Source: Cunninghamia lanceolata | Lineage: Eukaryota > Streptophyta > Pinopsida > Cupressales > Cupressaceae | Length of the DNA: 64,000 nucleotides | Direction of reading: 5' to 3' | NCBI GenBank assembly: GCA_027924645.1 | Contig: BSBN01001687.1 | Span: forward strand, 7,874,001-7,938,000 | In this document: in pieces, positions 1 through 12,700 of the stretch | Layout of the letters: every line of letters starts with the position of its first letter | How positions within the stretch are numbered: position 1 is the first letter of the stretch | Notes under the pieces: generated by a model | The model's database searches: none | What the model was told of the DNA's origin: nothing | What the model saw: only the letters and a program-made list of their open reading frames with translations | Position numbers and translations under genes: made by a program

Positions 1-1096
1 GTGTTGAGAGCATGTCATGATGAACCATCTGGTGGCCATTACTCCTTCCACAAGACAGTCCACAAGATCCTAGAAGCTAGTTACTACTGGCCCTCTCTTC
101 ATAAAGATACAAAGAAGTATGTGTAGCACTGTGACTAGTGCCAAAGGATGGGATAGCCAACCTTTACCTAGGAGATGTTACTGCATCCTCAAGTCATGAT
201 GGAACCATTTGAATAGTGGGGTCTAGACTTTGTGGGACCAATTTCCCCACCATCATCAGGCAAGGAGTACATTCTAGTATGCACAGACTATGTTACTAAG
301 TGGGCTGAGGTTCAAGCAATAAGATTTTCTTAAGATTTGGAGCCCCAAGATCAATAGTTTCATAAAGAGGACCTCAGTTTACTTCACAGGTAATCAAAGC
401 ATTCACAGATTTATATCAAGTCAAGCACATAAAATCTTCACCTTACCATCCTCAAGCAAATGGACAGGTAGAAGTAACTAATAGGGAACTCGAAAATATT
501 CTGACAAGGATAGTAGCAATGAACATAAAAGATTGGGCTAGCAGATTACCTGAAGCAGTTTGGGCTTACAACACCACTTGGAAGTCCACAACAAAGTTCT
601 CACCATATGAATTGGTTTATGGGAAAAACCTATATTTTCTATAGAATTTGAACTCTAGACATTTAAAACTACATTGGTTATTGGTTTACCATTGTCTATA
701 GCTCAACAAAACAGAATTCTTCAGCTCAATGAGTTGGATGAAATTCAGACAGAGGCCATTCAGCAAACAGAACTGGTTCAGTATCAGAGGAAGCAGTGGC
801 ATGACCAACACATCAAAAGGAGGACATTTCAACAAGATGATTGGGTTCTTCTTTATGATTCTAAATTCAAGGAGTTCAAAGAGAAATTGCAAACTCACTG
901 GATGGGTCCTTATCAAATAAAGGAAGTGTATGAAAATGCAACTATATCATTGCAACCTATTGATGGAAGCACAAACACATTCCTAGTAAATGGTCACTAA
1001 ATCAGACTCTATAGAAGGCCATCTACTAAAGAGGAGTTTCTTCATGATTTGTGTTTTGATACAGGGGATACCTCCTCTGTCACAGTGTTGGATTGA
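1..1096 (+). pseudogene. E1: Ty3/gypsy integrase, 3' part of pol, decayed
   Basis: This is the C-terminal part of a Ty3/gypsy polyprotein, the integrase that inserts element cDNA into host DNA. Frame 1 opens with an HHCC zinc-binding segment (GGHYSFHKT to a CxxC) and the first catalytic Asp in LDFVGPI. After a frame change, the core continues through FGAPRS, HPQANGQVE (the catalytic Glu) and a WAYNTTWKSTT stretch. A third segment (about 674-1000) carries a GPY/F-type C-terminal domain, HWMGPYQIKEV. Stops lie in the zinc finger and near the first Asp. The codon where the second catalytic Asp should be, before RGPQFTS, is TAA. The 5' part of pol lies outside the window. A TAA at 998 followed by in-frame IRLYRRPSTKEEF shows the frame originally ran to about 1096. 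Clearly inactive. Confidence 0.9.
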
Positions 1097-1100
1097 ATTT

Positions 1101-1290
1101 TGAAAAAAAAAAAGGAAGGTTGAAAACCAGCAAATGGCTGCCTTCAAAAAAAAAGAAAAAAAAAGAGGAAGGTTGAAAACCAGCAAATGGCAGCCTTCTA
1201 AAAAAAAAGAGAAAGATGGAAAACTAGCAAATGGCAGTCTTTCTCGACCAAGGGAGTTGAAAACCAGTAAATGGCAGTTCCCTTCTTCAA
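1101..1290 (+). repeat. E1: A-tract plus GAAAACC motif array after integrase
   Basis: Four direct copies of a roughly 40-base unit. Each unit is an A-rich tract, then GTTGAAAACCAGCAAATGGC or a close variant, then a pyrimidine-rich end that can pair with the purines of its own unit. Copies start near 1113, 1171, 1216 and 1257. The array lies between integrase and the accessory ORF. A similar tract-plus-motif arrangement occurs in E10 at 53425-53560. Confidence 0.75.
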
Positions 1291-2143
1291 GATAGTTGAA
1301 TACAATTGAGCTCCGGAGATGATCAGGTGCCAGGAGTTAGTCAAATGCACCTCTGACAATTCTCAACAAGGAGCACCTCCAGCGCTTCTCAAACTAGGAG
1401 CACCTTTGGCACTCTATCAAAAAAGGAGTTAATTTCAATAATAGGGGAGGGGACCCACCTCTCCAAGCGGTAAAGTAGACACATCACATGATGAGGTCAT
1501 CATGACTCATCCTCTACTTTGTCACAAAAGAATAAATTCAATTGGCACGAATATCATTTAAAGGGGTATTCACAAAGTTGGTGCTGACATCACCCAAGGA
1601 ACGTGGATTCTTGAACCACTCAGTGCAATGATTGTAGGTCGCGTGCTAGTGGAGTAGTGGGCGTCATCTCCAGCCACCAAAAGTTGTTCATGTGCCACGA
1701 CATGTGCAGTCTCTAGAAATGATGCAACATCTCTCCCATGTACATCGCCCTCATCATTAAAACTGATCCAGGTAATTCTGTCTTGTCTTTCTATTTTTGG
1801 GTGCCGCCATGATGACACGTCTTCCTACCATCACTCTCTTTCTAAAATTCATGCATGCCACCAACTGTGTTGTACCACCACCTTGCCCCCGGAGTGTCCT
1901 GGCATTCTATCGCATTTATGACTGCCTTGGTACTCTAATTAATCTGCATAAGCCTAAGCTAAAAAACAAAACATTTCTCATTCGAACCTCTGAAGTACCC
2001 TGAAGAACAGAGCAATTAAATAGTCCTTCGGAGCCTACAATGCAATTTGAACAGTCCTCCGGAGCCTACTGAGATAGGAGGAAAGCATAGACTGCAGATT
2101 GAGGAGGTGAGGGATAAGCACAGAAGGTGGAATCAATTTAGCA
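1291..2143 (+). other. E1: non-coding spacer between integrase and accessory ORF
   Basis: No credible coding frame. Short phrases with a CTCCGGAG core recur here (about 1310 and 2055) and again in 5510-5660 of the same element. A region of TGATGAGGTCATCATGACTC type (about 1480-1508) resembles ACGT/TGA-type palindromes. The last bases before the accessory ORF, TTTAG then CAATGG, could be a splice acceptor, but no matching donor was identified. Confidence 0.4.
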
Positions 2144-5100
2144 ATGGGAGTCAAGAAGAAGTCTGAGCCAAAAAGTGTTTCAGGTCTTCTGCAGGATGCA
2201 GCTGCAACAGACATTCTAAGAGCTACAGGATGGTTAGACTTCCTAGAAAAATTTGAAGGGTTTCAGGAAGATGTTGTGGATGAATTCCTCAAAAATTTAA
2301 GGGACAACCAGACAACTATCAGAGGAGTCTAAATCAATTTCTCCTCAGCCACTATCAGCCACATTTCTGGACTTCCCGGACAAAGTGAGAGGTTTTACCA
2401 CTTGAAAACCTTATACACTGATTTGATTAAAAATTTCTCTGTTCGTGGTGAACCTACTATTCAATTGCATTCGAATAAAAATGAAGTCAAAGGAATTATG
2501 AGGTCCACACTCCCAAACCCTTGGGCATCTGTTGCCACCTGGTTAATGAAATACTTTACTTGTGATGGTTAATTCTCTCTAGTTTTAGGGCCAATCATGA
2601 AAATGCTGATTTTTCTAAGACATGGAAATAGACACCCTGAGTATAGCATAAATATTCCCAATTTCCTATATTCTGCCATCAGGGCAACTGCAGAGAAATA
2701 TCAGCAGAATAAGGGACCCAAGAAACATCATGGCCTCATCTTTCTGGTAGTCAAACACCACTTCCTATCTCAGGCCAATGGGGAAGAATTATGGAAAAAA
2801 TTTCTTGAGTAGAGTCCCCAGGTCAGAGCACTAGAGATGGCATAGCCAGGAGGTGAAAGTTCTCCTACCCACCAAGAAGAGGAAACTGAGCCTTCAGCCT
2901 CTTCCATAGCTGTTCATAGAGGAAAGAAGCCCTCACAAGAGGCAACTTCATCTGCAGCCCCTATTCCTGACAAAAAGAGGAAAGGCAAAGAAATTGCAGA
3001 ACCTGCTCCTAGACAAACCCTATACATGACTCGCTCAGTTAGGAGAAAAATAACTAAGGAATCTTGCCCTAAGGAATTAATAGAGGGAAGATCAGGACAG
3101 AGAATAGAGGGAACCTGGTGGGCTGAAGAACCATCTCATGATTCAGATGAGATCCCTCTGGTCAAGAAGAGGAAACAAAGAGAAATTTCCCCAGCACCAT
3201 CTGTTCATCTGGAGTCAAGTCCAAATTCAGAACCATCATGTGCTCCGGAGACAGAACATTTACAAACTTTTACTATTTCCTTAGATTCTAAGGAAGAGAG
3301 CCCTGCTCTGGAGGCACCTGCCCCACCTTTGCTCTGCAGAAACAAAAGGAAGAGATAGCTCTCACAGGCTAAAAAAGATACTTCCCTGCTCACTGAGGTA
3401 CTTCTGGGATTGAGAACATGTGAGGATAAGGCTGGGCCTTCATCGGTGCCAGCAGAAGCAGAGGAACCCCAAGAGGATCCTCATACCAGGCAGTTTGAAG
3501 AAGAAGAAACAGGGCAAATGGGTATAGTTGGCAGTACAGAGTAGATGGCCATGGAAAACCTTGATGATCAACCAATAGCCATAGAAATAGCAGCAGAAGT
3601 AGAAACCTTCTCTCATCCCTCTGATCAAGAGGATGTAGAAATTTCAAAAGAACAACAATTGATGGAAGAAATTGAAAATTTAAAGAGGTTACTTTGGGGG
3701 AAGAATCTGATTATTACTGACCTCAAGAAGGTCAAAGTATAGGTGGAAATGGAGAAAAAACAAATCATTGCAAATCTACAAACAGAACTCCAAAGTAAAG
3801 ACAAGATCATCCAGGAGAAAGAGGCAGAATTAGAGGCCCAGAGAATTGAGAAAGAGGCAAAGTTGGAGGCAAAGAAAATTGAGGCAATCAAACTCTTGGA
3901 AGAAAAAGAGAAAGAGGCAGCACAGAGTGTTTCTGAGCTCACCAGGGCTAGAGACAATAGCCTCACAATAATGGAAGCATTGATTGAGAAAGTACAAAGC
4001 CAAGATAGACAGTTAACTTGGGCCAATAACAGACTAGATGACCAGAAGGAATATATTCAAGAATTGGCTGGCCCAAGGACAACCAATGAGCAGGAAATAC
4101 AAACAGATGCCTATGTGGGTCCAATCCCCATTGACATTCCCAAAGCCCTATTCCATTGGAAGAAGAGGAGTAGAGAATATGAGGCTTCCAAGCCTATGTT
4201 GCAAATACAAAGGGCAGTCCCTGCCAAAATAGAAAGAATAGCAACTTTGGAAGGCAAAATCATTGAAATGGCCTCCCTTTCTTCAGAAATTCTATCCTGC
4301 AGACCTCCAAGTGCCAGCTATTCTATGTTCTTATGGGAAAGGGTACTGCAAAGGAAACTCTCTTTGGTCCTATCTGACCTGGTTGAGGATACTGATATAG
4401 CAGAAGGATTCATGGCAGCATACACAAGAAGTAATGATGAGGACAAGAACTTCCTATGTGAATTATACTTGCATGGGTTCTGTGTTAATGATATAACTTT
4501 CATTCTTAATCATTTTGTGGGGGAATCCCAACTTAAGGCATTTATGTCCCTAATGAGGAATCATCAGATCTGGAATGAAAGGATGGAGGATCATCTCAAG
4601 AAAGATTTAAAAATAGATCTCTTCAGTAGGAAGGAATGTCCCAATCCAAATGCTTTCAGGATTCAATTCAGGTCCCTTATCTATCATCCTGATAATAAGA
4701 ACAAAAATTTTCCATTATACCTGAAAAGTTTGCAAGAATGCTCCATCGATTTTGGTCTTTTCATGATCAATTCAGCAAATCCAGTAATTGTTGTAGCAAA
4801 GAAGAGATGAAATATTTTGACCCCAGAGCAGAAACTGAGAGAGGTGGTCACCCTTGCAAACTTAAGATTATTCATGAGAAAGGCAAAGTTGATATCCAAA
4901 CTAATGGATAACCATAAGCAGGAATGGATAGGTGGACGGTTCAAGCCCCCTCTAATAATTGAACCACTCCCTGTCTAGGCAGAACAAATGGAAGATGAAA
5001 AATTGTAGGACTGGATGAAGCAGGTTGATGAGCATAGAGGAAATGGTAATATCAACCGAACAAATTGGACCACCTATGCCCAGGATTATACCCTAACTGA

Positions 5101-5160
5101 CAAGCTGTTTTGCCAGAATAAATCCAGAATGTGAGAAGCAGGAGGACTTGCCAAACCTTA
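2144..5160 (+). pseudogene. E1: large accessory ORF (unknown function), nonsense-decayed but in one frame
   Basis: Starting from ATG at 2144, one frame can be read for about 1,000 codons with no frameshift. It is broken by eleven stops near 2330, 2570, 2810, 2840, 3356, 3542, 3740, 4808, 4976, 5006 and 5132. The N-terminal 220 residues look globular and helical and resemble the 'putative plant transposon protein' domain found downstream of pol in Athila-like elements (from memory, unverified). Next comes a Pro/Ser/Glu-rich linker with basic clusters (DKKRKGKE, VKKRKQRE, NKRKR) like nuclear localisation signals. A Lys/Glu-rich coiled coil spans about 3640-4080 and a second helical domain follows. 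There is no RT, integrase, signal peptide or clear membrane segment. Position between integrase and 3' LTR matches env-like or accessory genes of plant retroelements. Function unknown. Confidence 0.7.
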
Positions 5161-5172
5161 GGTATGGGGGGA
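5161..5172 (+). promoter_or_regulatory. E1: candidate polypurine tract
   Basis: GGTATGGGGGGATGA directly follows the end of the accessory ORF and directly precedes a TG start of the proposed LTR, the expected place for the plus-strand primer. Confidence 0.5.
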
Positions 5173-6480
5173 TGATGAGTGCCAAGTTGCACTCATGAAA
5201 TACATTTTTTTGCCTCTCTTTTTCTCCTTCCTGAGTCCATCTTTCCTAATGTCTGCACCCAAATAAGCTAGCAAGATCATTCTATTTAATGATTAATTGA
5301 GATAGATTACTTAAGATTATAATTTCTGATTAAGTGACTAATGTGCATGGAATTGATGGAAAATGCAGAAAATTCTCTCTTTTTGAATCAACAGGTGTAG
5401 ATGCCAGGAACAACAATTTTGTGCATCTCTGGAGATAGTTTTCAATGATCTCCGAAGACAATACCAAAGTACCATGACACCTAAAGTTTTGAAGAAATGA
5501 GGAATGCCTCTCCGGAGCTCTGCGGGAGTCTGGAGCATCTCCAAAGCTGAACAAAGAAAGCTACAGTATCTTCGGAGCTACAGACATATCTCCAGAGCTA
5601 CAGACACATCTCGGGAGCTATAGACAGGAATAGTTATCTCCGGTGCCTCCTGAGAGCAGGGCATATTTCCAGCATAAGCTGTCGACCAAGCACTCTCAGC
5701 AGTGGTCATAATACCCCTCATTTCACTCAAATCATCACCTGAGTGGTGAAGGGTCATCTTTAGTTAAACTATTGGAGTTTTATCTTTTCAAAGTTTTTGC
5801 ATGAGTTACGATGGAACTGATTCAATATCCTTATTTTCAGGGCCTCGATGCCCAAATGTATTAAGACTCAAACTTAGACTTCTGAGTGGACTTTTGTTCC
5901 ACTCAAGTCTACTTTTATTTACATGATTTTCTTTCATAGTTAAAAGAGCTAGTGTAATAAAGAGATGGATGTCATCTCATAGAAGAACTGATAGATAAGA
6001 TAAGTGTTAAGTCAGCACTCACTTTCATATATACTTGTAAAAACAACAGAAGAAAGACAATGATTGAATTATTCTGATTCTGGAAAAATCTCAGTTCTGT
6101 GTTAGCAATATTTTTATGAATGCAGAGTGAATGAATTGGATTGAATCTAGTTGTGATCTTCTTCTGTGCTGATTTCTTATTGTAGCCTTCAGCCCCAAGG
6201 GTGTGGAGCAAGGGCCCACTCTCACCACTAAGGCAGGAGGCTAGTACCACTGTTTTATTGCTTTAGCTTTTTATTATGAAAGTATTTACTGATTTTAATA
6301 GATAGATGCATGTTACTATTTTTAAGATTGCTTTGAGTAAATTTCCTATTTTATTCTATTTTTCAGCATTCACTAAATTCATTCAGTAAGTAGATAGATT
6401 AATCTTTTCAATTTGTAGAAGCTGTTAAGATTAGCTAGAAACTAGTAACTGTAGAATCCCTAGTTACAGAGAGCCGAGGA
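5173..6480 (+). repeat. E1: probable 3' LTR (end not fixed)
   Basis: Non-coding DNA between the polypurine tract and the oppositely oriented E2 integrase. It begins TGATGAGTGCC and contains repeated CTCCGGAGC and GGAGCTACAGACA phrases (5510-5630) and a possible TATA box (CATATATACTTG near 6026). The partner 5' LTR is outside the window, so the LTR call rests on position only. The right end is placed where E2 integrase 3' sequence starts (about 6480). Confidence 0.45.
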
Positions 6481-6499
6481 CACAGCCCTTGGATTTTTG

Positions 6500-7690
6500 A
6501 CATCTAAAAATAGATTAAATGATGAGGTACAATGACACCTTGTCAGGTACTGTCTCCTAGGATCTCTGAAATTTGAAAAGGACCTATCCAAAGTTTGTCA
6601 AATTTACCATGGTCACCTTTCTTTTCATGTGCTTTATCCCACATAAGGACTAGATTTGAAATCTTAAAAGCTTTAACTTTGGCTCTTTTATCAAACCAGC
6701 GTTTGACAATAGCCTAATGTTTAACAAACTAATCGAATGCTCTATTTCTTTTCTCTTCTAGATGCATCAGCTGAAGTAACCCGACTTCTTGTTTTCTATC
6801 TATGCCTAGATATTCTTGTGCAAACTGCAATGTAGGGATCTTTAGGTTAACAGGGAGAATAGGATCCACCCCATAAACTATCTAATAAGGAGAATTTCCT
6901 AATACAACCTTTATCCTAGTTCTATCCACCCACAGGGCATACTTCAGTAGGGTATTCCACTCCCTATGGTTCTTTTCTATTAATTTCTTTATGATATTCA
7001 ATAAATTCATATTTGTGGACTCTGCTAGTCCATTCCCTTGAGGATAGTAGTTTGAGGATAATTTCAAGACAACTCCATGATCAAAAGCCCAACTAGATAG
7101 CTTTAATATTGCAAAAGCCGGTCCATTATAACATACCAAAGCGTAAGGAACTCCATACCTGATCACTATGTTGCTTTCCAAGAAATTGATCACATCATCA
7201 GCATTGCATGTCTTACTGCTGACAGCTTCAGTCCACCTGGTACAATAATCAGTAATAGTCAAGACATACCTATGGCCTGAAGATGACAGAGGATTGATGG
7301 GTCCTATGAAATCCATGGCCCATTGAGCAAATGGGCACATCTCCATCACTGGTTGCAAGGGTTGAGCAGCATATCTTTCTCTGTTAGCTACAACCTGATA
7401 TGTATGACAATATTTAATATGTTCAGCAGTGTCTTTGAAGATAGTGGGCCAGTAATATCTTGCTCTTAAGATAGCATGAGCAGTAGCTAGATGTGATCCA
7501 TGTGCAGTTCCAAACTTATCATGTAGTTCTGCTAACACTTTGTCTGCTTCCTGCCTTTCTAGGCATCTGAGATATATTTCTTCATAATTCCTTTTAAAAA
7601 GGACTCCTCCTTTTATCATATACTTTTGTGATTTTATTTTCATGGCTCTCCTCTATGAAACCTACAATTTTGAGAGAAATAACAAAGAAA
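6500..7690 (-). pseudogene. E2: integrase
   Basis: Integrase of a Ty3/gypsy element, open from 7643 to 6882 and then continuing with stops. In order: an HHCC zinc finger (AHGSH, H, then CHTYQ, where the last Cys is Tyr), first catalytic Asp in AMDFIGP, second catalytic position in VCYNGPAF where the usual Asp is Tyr, and the Glu in QGNGLAES. Further on, past a stop at about 6880, LWIGPFQISEIL (about 6545-6580) is the GPY/F-like C-terminal module. Upstream of 7643 the frame shifts; IVGFIEESHENK (about 7645-7680) belongs to the same polyprotein. The Cys-to-Tyr and Asp-to-Tyr changes make it inactive. It is read toward the E1 LTR, and nothing of an accessory ORF or 3' LTR follows. Confidence 0.9.
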
Positions 7691-8470
7691 CATTCAATAG
7701 ATTGGAGAGAAATAACAAAGAAACATTATTTTTTCTATTTTTTCTCTGTTTTTCTAATTTTTCTATGTTGTTCTCCTGCCGTACCCGCGACTGTATGGAT
7801 TCATCATAGACCATCTGCATGTTGGATGGAAAGTAGATTGAGTTATCTTTGATCTAAGCTTGGTTTGAAGTCTTGACAATGATCTAGACAGAAGATATCG
7901 GTGGTTTCATAAAAACTGTCTTTTAAATTGTTGTCTCCTTCACAAATTCGTTGTTTCTTTGAGAAATCCGTACCTGTACGGAATGGCCATAGCCCAAGTT
8001 TGTAGTGGAATGCTAGGAGGTTGAATTAGCTTTGATATAAACTTGTTTTGGGCTCTTGACAGTACTCTTGGTGTGAGAGAATCACTATTTTGTGAAAGAG
8101 GGTTCGAAAACCTAGTTAGGGCTCCTTTTTGACAGACCGATGGATTATTCCCTATTCCATTGAATTTTGTCTGCCCTACTCAATGGAATGGGTTGTATGT
8201 TAATGAGGGCAATGTCTTGTGAGGAGTGTGAAGGTAGGAGGATAGTATAGACTGCGTTTGTCAAGTAAATGACTCTACAGAAATCTTACATTGAAAGATT
8301 GAAGGAGGACAGCAGCAACTAGGTAAGTTTGGTGAGTTTGTTTACGTTGTCAATGAAGACAGTAGGCATGTTAGGCATGAGATAGGTTTGGCATGCTACA
8401 ATGAAGTTGATTTTGTGTGGTAGAGATCATACCAAAGAGGTTTGTGTGACTGTCTTGCCAATGGAGCAAT
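7689..8470 (+). repeat. E3: 5' LTR, first part (interrupted by E4)
   Basis: Matches 18863-19640 nearly base for base, starting ACATTCAATAGATTGG and running to GGAGCAAT, where E4 begins. The first about ten bases present in the 3' LTR (TGTAGGGGG) are missing, so the LTR start here is damaged or the true start lies at ACATTC. Confidence 0.85.
8466..8470. other. E4: target site duplication, left copy (GCAAT)
   Basis: GCAAT directly precedes the TG of the E4 LTR and is repeated at 15971-15975 directly after its CA end. The uninterrupted sequence GGAGCAATGTTATGACAG is present once in the E3 3' LTR near 19636-19653, so the empty site can be read in the same window. Confidence 0.95.
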
Positions 8471-9562
8471 TGTTGATAACTGAGAGGGTGGGGGTGAATC
8501 AGTTATCCTAATTATTTCTTCTTTTGAACTTTCTTATTAATCAATGCAGCATTGAATCAAACAAACAAACATTACCATGAAATGAAAAACACATGACACA
8601 GTATTTTTGACGTGGAAACTCTGTTAAGGGAGAAAACCACGGGGTGATTAACCCAAAGATTATTCTCTGTTAGAAGAATAAGGAATTACAAAATGGCACT
8701 TGCCAATTAGGGCTCACTGCCCGAGCACACTGCTCACAAAGAGGCCCACTGCCTACAAGGAGACACACTATCTACAAAGTGATAAGAATCACAGTCTTGA
8801 ACTGATTGGAAGCATCTACATATGCTGGAGTTTAGTTCCGGTTAGGCTCAGTACACTGATCTGCTGCACTTCATCTTTCCTCTGTTCTTTATTCTGCTAT
8901 CCTTTCACATACCGGATCTTTCTTACTACTTCTGCTCTGTTCTGCACTTATTCGCATATACCTTCACACAATTCCTATCTTCACAACTAAATCCATCCTC
9001 TATATATATCCGCACAAGTAATTTCATCACCTTTCTAGTCGGCATCCGGAACAGTCTAGTTTCTTACAAACTCTGTTCTGTCAGCTGAATCCTTGCTCAC
9101 CAAGCAATGCGGATCAAGCATATACTTGTAGATATCATTAATCATGTCAGCCAAACATGATTCATGCCTTCACAACCTTTACCATCAACAGTAACACATC
9201 CGGAAAATAGTCTGATACTCTGTCAGTCAGTTCTTCCTCTGTTCTCACTGTCTCTCAGGAATTTGGTACTCAACTATTCATATCTTTTTCCTTGTTCATC
9301 ACCGGAGGCTAAATCCTTGGAATATACTACTCAAGGTAGTCCTCTTGACTTCCCCAAATCCGCACTGCACCAAGACACTTCCTCTGAGAGATCCGGACCA
9401 ATCTGTCGGACCTTGCCACATGCTCTGTTCTTGTTCACCGGACCACAACAATCTTCATTCTGACTTCCGGTAGAGACACACCATGACTTGCGGATATGTG
9501 GGATGACTTTTGTTGCCATCAATGACAACAACCATGAATCCATATAGTGTCTCTTGCCAACA
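8471..9562 (-). repeat. E4: 3' LTR
   Basis: Same sequence as 14879-15970. In element orientation it begins TGTTGGCAAGAGACAC and ends CAGTTATCAACA. A TATA box (TATATATA in + coordinates 8999-9010) precedes the R-U5 part. At least eight CCGG sites, many in the form TCCGGA or CACCGG, are spread through it. Confidence 0.95.
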
Positions 9563-9797
9563 ATCTCCCCCTTTGGCATTGATGGCAACACTTAGTGAAA
9601 AATGACTAAGTGTTTACACTACGCTCCCCCTTGGCTGATGCTCTATATACAATTTCTGGAACTCCCCCTTAGTTGGATTCCTCATTTTTCACTGCTCCTC
9701 ACTCCCCCTTTGACATCAATGGCAAAGGGTAGGGTCCACACACCAAAATTTTCAAAAATTTTCTATACATAGCCGCATATTTACATACTCACATATA
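9563..9797 (-). promoter_or_regulatory. E4: multiplied polypurine tracts in the 3' UTR
   Basis: On the minus strand four AAGGGGGAG-type tracts occur at about 9563-9574, 9625-9632, 9664-9671 and 9703-9711; the one touching the LTR (AAAGGGGGAGAT) is the expected plus-strand primer. Such iterated tracts are a known trait of Sireviruses. The rest of this stretch has no coding frame. Confidence 0.8.
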
Positions 9798-12700
9798 CTA
9801 AAGAATGTCTGCAAAAGATGTCTTCAGTTGGATCAGTTCTATAGCCCAACTTTGCTTCATTCTATCCAAAATTGAAATGTGACCACTCAACAAAAATGCA
9901 AATGCATCTGCCCTTTTTAGATCTTTCGGATCACTTGTCTGGGCTGTGATTTGAGCTTCTGCTATGGCCTCATGCATGGCCTCTAGCTTAGGGACAATTA
10001 ACCCCCTGAGCTCACTCAACCTGCTTATTCTATTTTTCCTTTCCTTCTCCAATTTCTTGATTTCACTCAAGACTGCAATAGTCTGACATTCTTGATTTGT
10101 TATAGAGGAAGAAAGAGGATCAAAACTTTGAGACAAGCTTAATAGTGTGTCCTCTTGCGCTTTTATTTTCTTCTCAATGTCCACTGTTACCTTGGACCAG
10201 GAGATACAAAATTTGTATATTTCACCGCCATCCTTAAGAGCATTTTCTAAGCTCTTTATCCCAATGTTCATGTTTCTCCTATCATTAATGATCAAACCCT
10301 GAACCTCGGAGAACCTTTTATCCAAAAACTCCTTCCGGACCTTTTCTTCAGCTGATTTTTCTAAAGATTCAAAATGTGTATTAACACTGCTGACTAAGGT
10401 TTTGAGATTACCGGAAGAGGAGGCTGCCGGATCTATCTGGACCGATGGCATAATCTTCTCAAGCACTCCGGAAGCAGCCTCTATCAACTCATAGTCTTCC
10501 ATATGAGACTTTAGGAGCTTTTCATTTGCCTTAGCATTTGCAAATGAGGCTATCTTCATTGTCTGCACCGGAGAGAGGGAATCAAAGTTAAATGGGCCTT
10601 GTAGTAGCTCCGGTTCATCGATCTCTATTGTTTCTTTGCTCAAAAATTGTTGAACAGTTTGTGCAGTGTCTCTTGCCGGAGACAGATGTTTCTTTTCTTC
10701 TGCAGTCTTGGAACTGTCCTTTGGGATTTTCTCTCCTTCCACATTCTTACCACTATCAGTCATGGTCTTCTCTGATGGAGTCTTCTCTTTCTCTGCACCC
10801 TTGGTACTGTCAACCTCTTTATCTTTCACCACTGCTTCCTTCTCCTGTAATTTCTCTTCTTCTTTGGATCCAGAGACTGTAGGGGAAACCGGAGGAGAGA
10901 TGCTAGCCTATTCATAGGCCACTTCTTCTGGAGCAGAGGGTTCCAAGTCCACAGCTGTTTCTGCACCTAAGTCCTCTACAACAGGAAGATTGAACCTTTT
11001 GAAGGCCTTCCGGAGGATCTCTTCTGTCTCTTTGGCCACCTTGTCAGTCTCACCAAGCATGAGTTGATTCATCCTGGCTTTACTTCTGAACTCATCTTTG
11101 CAGTCTTTGAATATTATGTTCATTGTCTTGGGATCAATTTGAGGATATAGCTGAATAGCTATCTGCTCCCGGATCTCAAGATCTTTTGCCTGAGCATTAT
11201 TCTTTCTTATTTCTAATTCCTTTTCTAGGCTTTTAGGGATTTCAGAGATAATCTCAATAAAAGCTTTATTGTAGATGTTCAAGTACCTTATTATAGCTTC
11301 TTGCAGGATCTTTTGATCTACCTCGTTGTAGTCATCATAAAATTCAGCCACCGGTTGAAGGTTCCCATCCACAGTGACTGATTTGACTACACTGTCTAGG
11401 GATAGAGTGGGCTTTTCAGCAAATTCTTCTGCCATTTCTTCCTTGTCTTGGCCTGTGGAGGGTTTCCCGGATCCTTTCTTCTTCTGCTTCTTTATTTCTT
11501 TTACTCCCTCATCTGACTTAGTTTCCTCTTCATCCTTTTGGCTTTCATAAGCCCTTGTGGCTTTTGTCTTAGATCTTTTACCGGATGCCTGGACTTCCGG
11601 TTTTGAACTTTTGGTTGTGGGAGGTGCAGATCTTTTTGATGATCTGGTCTGGGTGGAAGTTTCAACCGGAATACTTTCTTTACTTTTCTTTTCTGCCTCT
11701 TTCTTTTCTTCCTCAGATTTTCTTCTCTTTTCCCGGCTGGCATCAAGTGCCTCTTTTGAGATGCCTAGGCCTTGAGCAATATGCTCTACTTCTTTTCTCA
11801 CCTTCCTCTTTATCTCAGGTTCCCTGAGTTCTACATGGATCTTTACACTCAGCTCCTCAAAGGTTCCAAACCTTTCTGCCTTTGGATCTTTGGGCTGACT
11901 TAGCATGTGTTGAACATGCAGCTCCACTATCTATTCATCCACTTCATATCCCATGGGCATGATCCAGACAGTCCTTGGCTCCACTGCCTCCATTAGGCAC
12001 TGATCAGTGTCCACCATAAAGCACACTGAGTCTTTGTATTTTTCAACAAGAGACTAGGGAATTCTTTCTCTTGCTTGCATCATGCTTTGGAAGTTTTTGA
12101 AGTATCCCCATAGGGCTGTATTTCTTGCTTTGGCATCCCCAAGCCCATGTAGATAGTCTCTTATTTGTACTGCAACAGGTTTGTCATTCTGCCATGCCCA
12201 TCCACTTGATCCGGGCAGCTCATTCATGAAGTAGAAGAATAGACATAATATAAGAGTACCATACTTAAAGGAATTCTTCTTGTCCTTCTTGATTTTCTGT
12301 ATATTTTCCATTAATTGGCTTAAGAGCAGTTCGCAGAGATCATATTCTGCATTCTTCCTTAGCATTTCATAGGTAGTATACACTGCAGTTCCGGATACAG
12401 AATTCTCCCTGATGGAGTGATAGATCTTGTATCCTATTATCATGGACGCATACTTGATATCCGGATCAGAAATATCTTCAATGGTCATTACCCTCTTATC
12501 AAATTTTGATCCGGTGGCCTCAGTTACAATGTTATTTTTGACAGATTTGAGGATAGGTATCCCTCCGGAAGAGTATAGACCAGTTACTACTCTAATTGCC
12601 TCTTTTGTGATCTTGCAGGGTCTATCCAGCCATAGGAAGTTGTCATGCATCCTGCTCAGTACATACCGGACCCATTCATCTTCTTCAAAGCAGGGGAAAT

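Noticed and set aside
3625..4026. Minus-strand ORF of 133 codons opposite the E1 accessory ORF
   Set aside because: It is the antisense shadow of a Lys/Glu-rich coiled coil (Ser/Phe-rich antisense) with no family match.
8700..9463. Plus-strand ORFs repeated at 15108-15871
   Set aside because: They lie in both E4 LTRs, are duplicated only because the LTR is, and carry no domain.
12200..12260. Hydrophobic helix in E4 ORF B as evidence for an envelope protein
   Set aside because: A single 14-18-residue hydrophobic stretch inside a helical domain, with no signal peptide or second membrane segment, does not support an envelope call.
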